Below are positions 1-8,124 of a DNA stretch of 64,000 bases, piece by piece (position 1 is the first letter of the stretch; each line of letters opens with the position of its first letter). Made by a program: the position numbers and the translations under genes. Source of the DNA: Cellvibrionaceae bacterium (GTDB lineage Bacteria; Pseudomonadota; Gammaproteobacteria; Pseudomonadales; Cellvibrionaceae); the NCBI GenBank assembly GCA_021151695.1, contig JAGKWU010000002.1:305624-369623 (forward strand), written 5' to 3'. Below the pieces are notes generated by a model. That model searched no databases. It saw only the letters and a list, made by a program, of their open reading frames with translations, and was not told the origin of the DNA.

Positions 1-512
1 ACAAATCCCATGCGCGCTTGTGGATTGAAACCATTTATTACGACAGCGTCAAAGGTGAGTTTTATTTAGGGAATAATTTTGATGCTATCTATGCCGCGGT
101 AGGTGCAAATGTGTCGGTGCGTATTCCCGATTTATTTGCAGATACCAATAGCGATGGAAAAATTGGCGATGGCGACATTTTGTATAGCCTTGTGGATCTC
201 GCCGATTATTTAACAAGTGTGCCCAGTTTTAATTTCGGGGATAGTTTCGATATTGTTAATGGCACTGTTGCCGGTTTAAAAGGCATGTATTTCAGTACCA
301 CTGATTTTGTGTTTTCATCCACTGCCGAAAACGGATTTAGCTGGACACCTTACACTGGTAAAGCGACTGCCAAAGCGGACCACGAACTGGTGACTAATGT
401 GCCTGAGTCAAGTGGAGTCGCTTTGTTTGGGCTGAGCTTGATTGCTCTGGGATTGATGAGAAAATTGCGTGAGAGAATTGAGCGCAGACGCGCACTAAAA
501 AATGAATGCTAA
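1..512 (+). CDS. Secreted protein with PEP-CTERM-like sorting tail, 5' end cut by the window
   Basis: The reading frame is open to the window edge (codons in phase from base 3), so the N-terminus is missing; a TTG at 18 is in frame but need not be the start. The visible part contains an EF-hand/dockerin-like calcium loop (DTNSDGKIGDGD). The C-terminus has the layout of a PEP-CTERM signal: VPESS, a single hydrophobic helix (VALFGLSLIALGLM), then an Arg/Lys-rich tail. The usual motif is VPEP; here the third position of the motif is followed by Ser. In this family the tail directs export and processing by an exosortase. The substrate or function of the body of the protein is not recognisable from the fragment. 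Confidence 0.7.
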   Translation, partial: KSHARLWIETIYYDSVKGEFYLGNNFDAIYAAVGANVSVRIPDLFADTNSDGKIGDGDILYSLVDLADYLTSVPSFNFGDSFDIVNGTVAGLKGMYFSTTDFVFSSTAENGFSWTPYTGKATAKADHELVTNVPESSGVALFGLSLIALGLMRKLRERIERRRALKNEC

Positions 513-543
513 AAGTTGAGATGAATAAATTAAAGGGTAATAC

Positions 544-577
544 AATAAAAATGGCAGCCGAGGCTGCCATTTTTATT
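544..577. terminator. Bidirectional rho-independent terminator
   Basis: Arms ATGGCAGCC (551-559) and GGCTGCCAT (562-570) are flanked by an A-run on the left and a T-run on the right. It lies between the convergent PEP-CTERM gene and tpx, so it can end both transcripts. Confidence 0.8.
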
Positions 578-606
578 GATGCTGCTTTTGAATCTGTAAT
601 GGCTAA

Positions 607-1104
607 TTAAGCCAATGCTTTCAACGCTGCATCGTAGTTTGGTTCGTTGGCAATTTCGCTCACCAGTTCGGTGTGCAGTACTTTGCCGTCAGTGTCCAGC
701 ACTACTACTGCACGGGCAGTCAGGCCAGCCAATGGACCATCAATCATTTTTACGCCGTAAGCGGCTGCAAAATCAGAGCGGAAAGCAGAGGCGGGGATTA
801 CGTTGTTCAGGCCTTCAGCACCGCAAAAACGAGCCAGGGCGAAAGGCAAATCTTGTGATGCGCAAACAACAACAGTGTTGTCCAGACCGCTGGCCTGGGC
901 GTTGAACGTGCGTACAGAAGTAGCGCAAGTTGGAGTATCGACACTTGGGAAAATGTTCAGTACAACGCGCTTGCCGGCCAGGCTGCTGGCGCTAACTTCA
1001 GACAGGTCAGTTTTAACCAGGCTAAATGCAGGGGCTTTGCTGCCTACAGATGGCAGGTCGCCGTTGGTATTGAATGGATTGCCTTTTAACGTTACAGAGG
1101 CCAT
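607..1104 (-). CDS. tpx: Thiol peroxidase (Tpx, atypical 2-Cys peroxiredoxin)
   Basis: The product is a 165-residue peroxiredoxin of the Tpx family that reduces hydroperoxides using thioredoxin. The peroxidatic Cys60 lies in SVDTPTC, where Thr57 and Cys60 form the TxxC active site. The resolving cysteine is Cys94 in RFCGAEGLNN, and a further Cys81 matches the third cysteine of the E. coli enzyme. The length matches the family (about 165-168). The ATG is preceded by AAAGGAG, a strong ribosome site. The gene is monocistronic, convergent with the PEP-CTERM gene, and its stop codon sits in the loop of a small hairpin (600-614). Confidence 0.96.
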   Translation of the reverse strand: MASVTLKGNPFNTNGDLPSVGSKAPAFSLVKTDLSEVSASSLAGKRVVLNIFPSVDTPTCATSVRTFNAQASGLDNTVVVCASQDLPFALARFCGAEGLNNVIPASAFRSDFAAAYGVKMIDGPLAGLTARAVVVLDTDGKVLHTELVSEIANEPNYDAALKALA

Positions 1105-1456
1105 GAAATGCTCCTTTGGGATTATGGTGATTACAGCAGGGACGGCATCAAATAGGAATTTATTTAAGTACCGGAATTCTTATCTAACAGTTTGCGCTTA
1201 ACGCCGGAACCCGAATGATGGAGTCTCCAGAATAAATTGCAAGGGCAAATGCGAGAATGTATGACAATTTCTGAAGTTAGTGGAAAGCATCACTCAAGCC
1301 AATCGATTAAAATGCGCCGCACCGGTTATTTTTTCTGCAACCCATTATTTTTGCCCTGTAAAAGTGCAATTGGTTGCTCAAGTCCTTGAAGATGATTTTT
1401 GCGGCATCCTTGGTTATAGTCGCGCCCTTTGCATACCTTTTAATGGACACGCCAAT
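1105..1456. other. Divergent intergenic region between tpx and rsmJ
   Basis: This 352-base stretch separates the divergent tpx and rsmJ genes. An open frame extends from a GTG at 1280 into rsmJ, but its translation does not resemble the family's N-terminus, so it is treated as leader. A GGAATT motif occurs twice (about 1157 and 1173) upstream of tpx. No convincing promoter pair or RNA gene was found by eye. Confidence 0.4.
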
Positions 1457-2272
1457 ATGACCCCAGCGCTGTTATTGCTCTGCCAATCGCCCGAGCTGGA
1501 AGCCTACGCGGAAACTATTGCAAATGCCTTACAAATACCGCTCCAGCTGGGCCTGAATTCCGCAGACTTGAAGGAGCCGGAATTTGTACTCGAGCTTAGC
1601 GACGCAGGCCTGGCGTTGCAGCAGACGGGGCGTAAAGCTCCGGGGCCTGTAATGGCTGAATTTACCGAAGGCGCGGTTGATCACAGGCGCAAATTTGGTG
1701 GTGGTAAAGGCCAGATGATTGCTAAAGCCGTCGGCCTGAAGGCAGGGGTTTATCCTTTTGTATTGGATGCTACGGCGGGGCTAGGTAAAGACGCCTTTGT
1801 GCTTGCGACATTAGGTTGCCGTGTGTGTATGCTAGAGCGCTCTCCGGTTGTGCACGCCCTGTTGCATGATGGCCTGAAGCGCGCGCGCCAATTTGCGGCG
1901 GACAATGATCCCGAGCTGGCGCAATTGCTCGCGCAGATGGAATTGGTTGCTACCGATAGCCAGGATTATCTCGCGACCATTGCCGAAGACGCGCGCCCCG
2001 ATGTGATCTATCTTGACCCTATGTTTCCCGATCGCAGCAAAACCGCCGATGTTAAAAAAGAAATGCGCGCGTTCCATTCGCTGGTGGGAAAAGATGAAGA
2101 TGCGGATGCGCTGCTGGATAAAGCCCTGGCTGCGGCGCGCTATCGTGTCGTGGTCAAGCGCCCGCGTAAATCGCCCTTTATTGCGGAGCGTGCGCCCAGT
2201 TATCAGTTGGAGGGAAAATCCAGCCGCTATGATATTTACACGATTAAAAAATTGCCCGATCACCTGAACTAA
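1457..2272 (+). CDS. rsmJ: 16S rRNA (guanine1516-N2)-methyltransferase RsmJ
   Basis: The product is a SAM-dependent methyltransferase that modifies G1516 of 16S rRNA. Hallmarks of the RsmJ/YhiQ family are HRRKFGGGKGQ, the SAM-binding DATAGLGKDAFVLA, MLERSPVV, and YLDPMFPDR followed by KKEMRAFHSLVG. The frame could begin at GTG 1280 (330 residues), but the family is about 250 residues long. Conservation starts near the ATG at 1457, which gives 271 residues and is preferred. The catalytic-type DPMF motif and the KRPR segment are intact. The gene appears monocistronic, with a terminator directly at its stop codon. Confidence 0.93.
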   Translation: MTPALLLLCQSPELEAYAETIANALQIPLQLGLNSADLKEPEFVLELSDAGLALQQTGRKAPGPVMAEFTEGAVDHRRKFGGGKGQMIAKAVGLKAGVYPFVLDATAGLGKDAFVLATLGCRVCMLERSPVVHALLHDGLKRARQFAADNDPELAQLLAQMELVATDSQDYLATIAEDARPDVIYLDPMFPDRSKTADVKKEMRAFHSLVGKDEDADALLDKALAAARYRVVVKRPRKSPFIAERAPSYQLEGKSSRYDIYTIKKLPDHLN

Positions 2273-2295
2273 GCCGGTTCAATACCGGTTTTCTT
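2271..2295 (+). terminator. Rho-independent terminator after rsmJ
   Basis: AAGCCGGT (2271-2278), a 5-base loop and ACCGGTTT (2284-2291) form an 8-pair stem with one G-T pair, followed by TTCTT. The stem begins inside the rsmJ stop codon. Confidence 0.6.
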
Positions 2296-2334
2296 AAGCT
2301 TGCGATCCATAGCTGTATACCCAAAGGAATAACC

Positions 2335-4497
2335 ATGCTCACTGCTGCCGATCAAGCGTCAATACCTTTTATAGACAGATACAAAGTGCTCAAACCCTTT
2401 TCGCTGTTATTTAAGGATTCGGCGTTGGAGCAGCAATATATTGCAGGCTATGCAACCAAAGTGGCCGGGCAGGCGCGCCTGGCATTGATACTGGCATTTG
2501 TTCTCTATACCAATTTTGCGCTGCTGGACTATCTGCTGGTTCCGGAATCCATGTACCAGTTATGGAGCATTCGCGCTGTTACCTGCTGCGTATTTGTGCT
2601 CGCCTTTGCGCTCACCTATAAATCCGTTTTTAAAAATCACAACCAGAAATTTCTAATACTCTGTGGATTGACAACGGCGGCGGGCGTTTTCTGCATGTTG
2701 ATGATCACCCACAACAACGTTAACCATTTTTATTATGAAGGGCTCAATCTCTGTATCACCTGGACACTGTTTATTATCGGGCTGCGTTTTATTAACGCGC
2801 TTAAAACAGTGTTGGTGATTGTCGCCATCTATAATGTGATCGCCTTTTATAAAGAAATAATGCTGACCGAAATTATCAGCAATAACTTCTTCCTCATGTC
2901 CAATGCCATCATCGGCATATTTGCCGGCTACACTATTGAACAGCATGCGCGCTGGCAGTTTTACCAGGCGATGGTGATTCACAATAACAGCAAGCGTTTA
3001 CATCAGGCCATGCTCGAAGCGTCGCACGAAAGTGTAATTACCGTGGATGATCACGGCATAGTTATGGAATTTAACCAGGCCGCTGAATCTGTGTTTGGCT
3101 ACAGCCGCCAGGATGCCATTGGCAAGCCTATGAGCGAATTGATTTTGCCGGAGCCAGAGCGTGCGCAAAACCAGGCTGCATTTTTGCGTTTTGTGGCCAG
3201 CGACGTAAAAAAACATCAAACCTACCGCAAGGAAATGGAGGTTATGCGGCGCGATGGCAGTGTCTTTCCCGTGGAGATCACCTTGCGCGAAGTGGACTTG
3301 ATTGGCCAGCGATTGGTCACCGCCTATTTTCGCGACCTTACAGCACAGCGCAATGCGGATCAGGAAATTATGCGGCAGCGCGAAATTTTGCAGCGCAATG
3401 AAAAACTCAGTGCCTTGGGTGCGTTGCTCGCTGGTGTGGCCCATGAGCTTAATAATCCTCTCTCGGTAGTGGTGGGTCAGGCACAATTGTTGCGTGAAAC
3501 GGAACAAGAGCCGCGCGTGCTTAAACGTGCAGAAAAAATTGCCCATGCGGCCGATCGCTGCGCAAAAGTGGTTTCGACCTTCTTATCTATGGCTCGCCAA
3601 AAGCCGCCGCAGCGCACCTTGGTCAATCTAAACGAGGTGGTGGAAGACGCACTCAGCTTGCTTGAGTATGGATTGCGTTCGCGTGGTATCAGTCTCTCGG
3701 TAGAACTGCAGCCTGGCTTGCCCTTGTTGCATGCGGATAGCGATCAATTGCACCAGGTAGTCACCAATCTGGTGATTAACGCCCAGCATGCACTACAGGA
3801 TGTAGAGCGCCGTGAATTAAAAATTGGTACGTGCAGCTTGTCCGATGGGGTTGTGCAACTGAGCGTTGCGGATTCCGGCCCGGGTGTGCCGGAAGATATT
3901 CACCATCGTATTTTCGAACCATTCTTTACCACCAAATCCATGGGAGTAGGGACGGGCCTCGGACTGTCGGTTTGCAATGGTATTGTCGAGGCGCACGGTG
4001 GCAGTTTGTCATTGAGCGATGCTAAAAATGGAGGTGCCTGTTTTACGGTGACACTGGTTCCCGAAACAGGTGTTGAAGATGTTGCGAAAGAGACTCCCGC
4101 AGTAGCCGTTATCGCGCACCCATTGACTATCGCCGTCGTGGACGACGAACCGGAAATTCTTGAGCTGGTCAATGAAAATCTGAAAGCCGCTGGCCATACA
4201 GTGCTCAGCACCAGCAGTGGTACTGAATTGCTGTCGATTATTAATGATCATTCACCGGATATTATCCTCAGTGATTTTCGCATGCCGGTTATGAGTGGCC
4301 CTGATATTTTTGCGGCGGCTACCCAGCGTTGGCCTGCGCTGGCGGAACGTTTTATTTTTATGACAGGCGATGTACTCACCACCGACAGCGCCAGTTTTTT
4401 GCAGGAGCTTGAATTGCCGGTTTTGGAAAAACCTTTCACCGCGGAACAATTACATAATTCCATTTATAACACGCTTCACTCTATTAAGAGTTTATAA
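2335..4497 (+). CDS. Membrane-bound hybrid histidine kinase (PAS-HisKA-HATPase-REC)
   Basis: The 720-residue protein has about six N-terminal membrane helices (roughly residues 44-200) with no recognisable large periplasmic domain. A PAS domain follows (about 225-340), then HisKA with the phospho-accepting His370 in GVAHELNNPL. The ATPase domain has its N box around Asn482 and glycine boxes DSGPGV and GTGLGLS. The C-terminal receiver domain has acidic residues 603-604, phospho-acceptor Asp647 in SDFRMP, and Lys699. AAAGGAA precedes the ATG. The response-regulator gene follows 25 bp downstream, so the two form a phosphorelay operon; the internal receiver implies either a multistep relay or self-inhibition. 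The stimulus is not apparent; the membrane region resembles MASE/7TM-type sensors only in layout. Confidence 0.93.
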   Translation: MLTAADQASIPFIDRYKVLKPFSLLFKDSALEQQYIAGYATKVAGQARLALILAFVLYTNFALLDYLLVPESMYQLWSIRAVTCCVFVLAFALTYKSVFKNHNQKFLILCGLTTAAGVFCMLMITHNNVNHFYYEGLNLCITWTLFIIGLRFINALKTVLVIVAIYNVIAFYKEIMLTEIISNNFFLMSNAIIGIFAGYTIEQHARWQFYQAMVIHNNSKRLHQAMLEASHESVITVDDHGIVMEFNQAAESVFGYSRQDAIGKPMSELILPEPERAQNQAAFLRFVASDVKKHQTYRKEMEVMRRDGSVFPVEITLREVDLIGQRLVTAYFRDLTAQRNADQEIMRQREILQRNEKLSALGALLAGVAHELNNPLSVVVGQAQLLRETEQEPRVLKRAEKIAHAADRCAKVVSTFLSMARQKPPQRTLVNLNEVVEDALSLLEYGLRSRGISLSVELQPGLPLLHADSDQLHQVVTNLVINAQHALQDVERRELKIGTCSLSDGVVQLSVADSGPGVPEDIHHRIFEPFFTTKSMGVGTGLGLSVCNGIVEAHGGSLSLSDAKNGGACFTVTLVPETGVEDVAKETPAVAVIAHPLTIAVVDDEPEILELVNENLKAAGHTVLSTSSGTELLSIINDHSPDIILSDFRMPVMSGPDIFAAATQRWPALAERFIFMTGDVLTTDSASFLQELELPVLEKPFTAEQLHNSIYNTLHSIKSL

Positions 4498-4522
4498 ACG
4501 CTTTTAACACGGAGGCATTCCC

Positions 4523-5251
4523 ATGACTGCCATAGCCAACATGATTGTGGTCGATGATGAAGTGGATATTTGCGAAACATTGGAAGAATACTTTTCGCTG
4601 CAAGGTTACGACGTAAAAACGGCCAGCAACGGCCAACAGTTAAAAGCACTGCTGGCGGATTTTACGCCCGATATAGTGCTGCTGGATTTAAATATGCCGG
4701 GCGAGGATGGTCTCACACTCACACGTTATTTGCGCGAGCATACCAACGCGGCCGTTATTATTGTGACCGCGGCCAGCAGTCAGGTAGATATGATTGTCGG
4801 GTTGGAAATGGGCGCCGATGATTATGTGAGCAAGCCTTTTGATTTGCGTGCGCTACTTGCTCGCGTAAAAAGTGTTTTGCGTCGCACCCAGACTGTGGTT
4901 GTGCAAGAACAAGTTGCGTCCGCTGTGAATGATCCCGCTGCTGCCGATAAAATCAAACTCGGCAAATGCCTGTTTGATCCGGTGATGCGCAAACTTTGGG
5001 AGGGCTCTGATGAAGTGCCGCTCACCAGTATGGAATACGACTTGTTGATGGTGATGATCGCCCACCCCAATCGCCCATTGAGTCGCGAACATTTGATGAC
5101 GCTCACCAATACCGAAATCGATGCGTTTGATCGCTCTATCGACAGTCGCATCACTCGCCTGCGCAAAAAAATTGAGCCGCAAGCTGACAAGCCGGACACC
5201 ATCAAAACTGTGCGCGGACTGGGCTATATGTTTGTTCCCACAGCCAAGTAG
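4523..5251 (+). CDS. OmpR/PhoB-family response regulator
   Basis: The 242-residue protein has an N-terminal receiver (about 6-120) with Asp55 in LLDLNMP as phospho-acceptor, Thr in VTAA and Lys in SKPFD. The C-terminal winged helix (about 145-240) ends with TVRGLGYMF, typical of OmpR-type DNA binding. GGAGG lies at an ideal distance before the ATG. It is co-transcribed with the hybrid kinase upstream. The linker of about 25 residues between domains is slightly long. Its targets are unknown; the dyad just downstream (5308-5346) and the secreted-protein operon that follows are the nearest candidates, which is inference from position only. Confidence 0.93.
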   Translation: MTAIANMIVVDDEVDICETLEEYFSLQGYDVKTASNGQQLKALLADFTPDIVLLDLNMPGEDGLTLTRYLREHTNAAVIIVTAASSQVDMIVGLEMGADDYVSKPFDLRALLARVKSVLRRTQTVVVQEQVASAVNDPAAADKIKLGKCLFDPVMRKLWEGSDEVPLTSMEYDLLMVMIAHPNRPLSREHLMTLTNTEIDAFDRSIDSRITRLRKKIEPQADKPDTIKTVRGLGYMFVPTAK

Positions 5252-5260
5252 CAACTTCCT

Positions 5261-5305
5261 TCTAGCATATCTCTTTCTAACACATCTCTTTCTAGCACTT
5301 CGCTC
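5261..5305. repeat. Three imperfect 15-bp tandem units
   Basis: Units start at 5261, 5276 and 5291, each beginning TCTAGCA or TCTAACA and ending with a CTCTT-like stretch. They lie 10 bases past the response-regulator stop codon. Function is unknown. Confidence 0.6.
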
Positions 5306-5307
5306 TC

Positions 5308-5346
5308 CAGCCGCTGACACAATTGACACAAAAATGTCAGCGGCTG
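5308..5346. promoter_or_regulatory. 12-bp perfect inverted repeat (CTGACA dyad)
   Basis: CAGCCGCTGACA (5308-5319) and TGTCAGCGGCTG (5335-5346) are perfectly complementary with a 15-base centre that holds another TTGACACA. No T-run follows on either strand, so a terminator is less likely than a protein-binding site or RNA structure. It lies in a 380-bp gap (5252-5631) that also has an imperfect dyad CAGCTGA/TATGTTCAGCTG around 5388-5417. Confidence 0.5.
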
Positions 5347-5631
5347 ACATAGTGCAAACAAAGCGCCTCTCTACTATGCCTATCCATCAGCTGAGCAAAC
5401 ATAAATATGTTCAGCTGAGTAGCCAAGGCTGATCCCTACAGCGGCGGCAGCTTGTAGTTAACAAGGAATGGATGAAAGGAAAATCAAAGCGCGCGCAAAC
5501 CCCGAACGCGTAATTTGAACGGCTCCACTCTCTCCCTTCCTGATAAGCGCGCTGGCCTTATTCACAGGCTGGCAAATGAAAAAGGCAGTTGATGCCGACA
5601 ATTACTTAAAGGAACTATCTAAGGACATATT

Positions 5632-5676
5632 ATGAAAACGATAGGTATGAAAACGATAGGCATGAAAGCGAAAGCC
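5632..5676 (+). repeat. 15-bp in-frame triplication at the start codon
   Basis: Units at 5632, 5647 and 5662 each begin with ATGAAA; the first two differ by one base. Each copy provides a potential start codon, so the unit number may vary without changing frame. Confidence 0.75.
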
Positions 5677-6522
5677 ATGAAGAAATCATCACTAGTGCTG
5701 GCCCTGTTTGCTGCAGTCACTGCTCAAACATCTCTGGCGGCACCAGCCTCTTCCACTACCACTATAAACACGGAAAAACTGCTTAGTCAGGCAGATCTGG
5801 TTTTCACCGGTAAAGTAGTGGATGTTCAGTACAAGGATTCTACTGACGCAATTCCCTTTACCTTTGTGACCTACGAAATCGGTGACACCATTGCCGGTCG
5901 CGCCGACGGTTCGCAAATCACCCTGCGTTTTATGGGCGGCCGCCAGCAAAAAGGCGAAGTGACCCGCTACTTGAAAGTGTCTGAATTGCCTGAATTTCGC
6001 GTAGGTGACAGCGATGTAGTCTTCGCCCACAAAAACGGTTCATCCATTTGCCCGCTGGTGCAATGTGGCCAGGGCCGCTTCCGCAATCGCGATGGTGTGC
6101 TGGTGAATAACGATGGTTTCGCCGTAGTTTACGAAGATGGCGAATACGCAACCTCTGCACGCGCTGTAGCAGCTGATACCACTACCGGTGAAGGTTTACT
6201 CGGTAAAGGTGTGTCTGCATCTCGTCCTGATACTGCAGAGCCTGTGAGCGCAGGCGAGCTAAGCAAGTCTGTAACCGTGAGCCAATTTGTTGCTGACCTG
6301 CGTGTCCAGTCGCAAGCCCTGGTGCGTTTTAGCGATGGCACTGCCACCTTTGCATCTGCTTCCTTGCGCGATGAATTCAGAGGCCCCGCGTTCCGCGAAA
6401 CAGCTGCTCCTGTGGAAGCTGCACCAACACCCATTCGCCAAAGTGTTAGCGCCAATAGCGATTTCGATCGCTGGGAAGAAGCACTTGTTCGTAAAAACGA
6501 CGGCAACCCCGTTATCAAATAA
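5632..6522 (+). CDS. Exported protein of unknown function, partner of the matrixin gene
   Basis: This 296-residue product has a signal peptide (hydrophobic SLVLALFAAVTAQTSLA, predicted cleavage after Ala about 37), so it is exported. The N-terminus starts with three 5-residue units, each beginning MK, encoded by 15-bp repeats. Four in-frame ATGs result (5632, 5647, 5662, 5677); the first has the best ribosome site (AAGGA, 7 bases upstream). The start of the mature part (SQADLVFTGKVVDVQ) resembles a small beta-rich module often encoded beside secreted peptidases. It is followed by two Cys residues close together (CPLVQC) and a low-complexity C-terminus. No catalytic motif was recognised. It lies 38 bp before the metalloprotease gene, probably in one operon. 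Confidence 0.8.
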   Translation: MKTIGMKTIGMKAKAMKKSSLVLALFAAVTAQTSLAAPASSTTTINTEKLLSQADLVFTGKVVDVQYKDSTDAIPFTFVTYEIGDTIAGRADGSQITLRFMGGRQQKGEVTRYLKVSELPEFRVGDSDVVFAHKNGSSICPLVQCGQGRFRNRDGVLVNNDGFAVVYEDGEYATSARAVAADTTTGEGLLGKGVSASRPDTAEPVSAGELSKSVTVSQFVADLRVQSQALVRFSDGTATFASASLRDEFRGPAFRETAAPVEAAPTPIRQSVSANSDFDRWEEALVRKNDGNPVIK

Positions 6523-6560
6523 GTCGCGATACACGCATTTTTGACAAGGAATTTTTGATC

Positions 6561-7664
6561 ATGAAAAACATTAAAACTTTTTTATCGACCTTGGGCCTGG
6601 CACTGAGTCTGACTGCCGTAAATGCCAGTGCAACTGGTTGGGATACTTGCGATGGCAACGCCATCAAATGGGATAGCAATAACGTGACCTTGCGTGCGGG
6701 TAACACCAGTTTCCCCTCTGGTTCTGCCTACGCCAACTCGCTGCAAACTGCCGTGAATCGCCTGAACAGCAATCCCAGTAAATTCTGGTTTAGCCTGGCC
6801 TTTGGCGATACATCCGTGGGTTTGAACAACGGCCAGAACGAAGTCTGGTTCAGCAGCAATCAGGATATTCTGGATGGTGCACCGGCGATCACTCTGACCT
6901 GGGCACACTGCTACTGGGCTTTTGGCATGCACTATGGCATCGACGAAACTGACGTAGTGTTCGATGTGAATGAACCATATACCACCTCTATGAACAAGAG
7001 CAGCCTCTGGTCCTTTGGCGGTATGTTCCGTCCCTTCGAGACCACTGCAGTTCACGAGTTGGGCCACGCCATGGGCCTGAACCATGAAAATCGCTGGTAC
7101 AACATCATGGGTGAAGACTGGACACACATCCACGTGAATGGCACTACCGCACGCTCTTACCTGGGTGAAGATGCCGCCAATGGCTCTGTGTTGCTCTACG
7201 GTGCTACCAGCGCAAACTCACAGGATCTGTCGCTCTCCAACTTTAAATACCTGGGCACCAGTGGCGAGTACAGCACGCACCAACCAACTCGTCTGTATAA
7301 CTCTGCTGATGCGGTATTGGGCTGGTACAACGACGGTGGTGAAGCTCGCTACTACGTGAACAAAGGCCAGACTGTGAAGTTGGAATTGACCGGTGAGAAC
7401 AATGGCAAAAATTCGCAAACCGTGAAGATTGCCTACTACATCTCCACCAACAGCACTATCTCCACGGCTGACCGTTTGATTGGCACCGGTACTGTGACCT
7501 TGTCACGCAACCAACCCGCAACCTTCAAAACTAACCTGGTGATTCCGGCTGACCTGGCTTCCGGCACCAACTACTGGGTAGGCGCCATAGTGGATTACGA
7601 CGATGCGGTGGTGGAAACTACCTCTACCAACAACGCCACCTACATGCCGATTCGCGTTCTCTAA
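6561..7664 (+). CDS. Secreted matrixin-type zinc metalloprotease with C-terminal beta-sandwich
   Basis: The 367-residue protein starts at ATG 6561 behind AAGGA; a TTG two codons upstream is in frame but less likely. A signal peptide ends near Ala24 (NASA). The zinc site HELGHAMGLNH (His165, Glu166, His169, His175) and a downstream NIMG with Met183 form the metzincin signature of the M10 matrixin family. The last 120 residues (about 245-367) look like a CARDB-type adhesive beta-sandwich (NNGKNSQTVKIAYYIS, then DYDDAVVETTSTNNA). The enzyme should act outside the cytoplasm on proteins; the substrate is unknown. The short exported protein upstream is probably co-transcribed and could be an inhibitor, chaperone or partner, which is inference. 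Confidence 0.92.
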   Translation: MKNIKTFLSTLGLALSLTAVNASATGWDTCDGNAIKWDSNNVTLRAGNTSFPSGSAYANSLQTAVNRLNSNPSKFWFSLAFGDTSVGLNNGQNEVWFSSNQDILDGAPAITLTWAHCYWAFGMHYGIDETDVVFDVNEPYTTSMNKSSLWSFGGMFRPFETTAVHELGHAMGLNHENRWYNIMGEDWTHIHVNGTTARSYLGEDAANGSVLLYGATSANSQDLSLSNFKYLGTSGEYSTHQPTRLYNSADAVLGWYNDGGEARYYVNKGQTVKLELTGENNGKNSQTVKIAYYISTNSTISTADRLIGTGTVTLSRNQPATFKTNLVIPADLASGTNYWVGAIVDYDDAVVETTSTNNATYMPIRVL

Positions 7665-7676
7665 GTGATCTTGATA

Positions 7677-7702
7677 GGAGCTTCGCCAGCGAGGCTCCGT
7701 TA
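7677..7702 (+). terminator. Hairpin just after the metalloprotease gene
   Basis: GGAGCTTCG (7677-7685) pairs with CGAGGCTCC (7690-7698), with one G-T pair and a 4-base loop, followed by GTTATTTG. The T-run is weak. Confidence 0.45.
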
Positions 7703-7725
7703 TTTGATCGAAGTGTCCTGGTTAC

Positions 7726-7846
7726 AAGCCCAATGCCTTTGGGTGTTTCGTTTCGAAACTTGCGTCAAGGATGACAGCATGACATACGGGGTGGTGGCCT
7801 CGTTTTTTGAGACGAAACATGCAAAGGCATTGGGCTTTTGTTTTTT
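7726..7846 (+). repeat. Long 29-bp inverted repeat ending in a T-run
   Basis: Arms 7726-7754 and 7809-7837 match at 26 of 29 positions; the centre is 54 bases. TTGTTTTTTAA follows the right arm. It can act as a large terminator for the metalloprotease operon, or be a small palindromic element that landed here. The rest of the 460-bp gap (7665-8124) has a small dyad TAGGTA/TACCTA (7912-7927) and no recognisable gene. Confidence 0.6.
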
Positions 7847-8124
7847 AACGTCGTTGCAAATCTCATAACTCACTGATTTATTCTGGTTTTTTAGTTTTTC
7901 ATTCCCCCTCTTAGGTAATTCTACCTAGGCCGGTTTGCCTGTCGCTTCCGACCCTGATTGTTTTGCTGTCTATACTTCTTTCGATCTTCTCCCATGGTCA
8001 ATGGTTTCCTATACGAACAGTGCTGCCGGACAATCTTCCGATGATCTAATAATGTCAACCGGTTGGAAAAGTCCTGCGGCGGGTCTGATGGTGTCATTCG
8101 ATTTAATTTTTGAGGAAATATATC

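Noticed and set aside
1280..1456. N-terminal extension of RsmJ to GTG 1280
   Set aside because: It makes the protein about 60 residues longer than the family and is not conserved in pattern.
7665..7868. Open frame of 67 codons after the metalloprotease gene
   Set aside because: It runs through the terminator hairpins and lacks a ribosome site.
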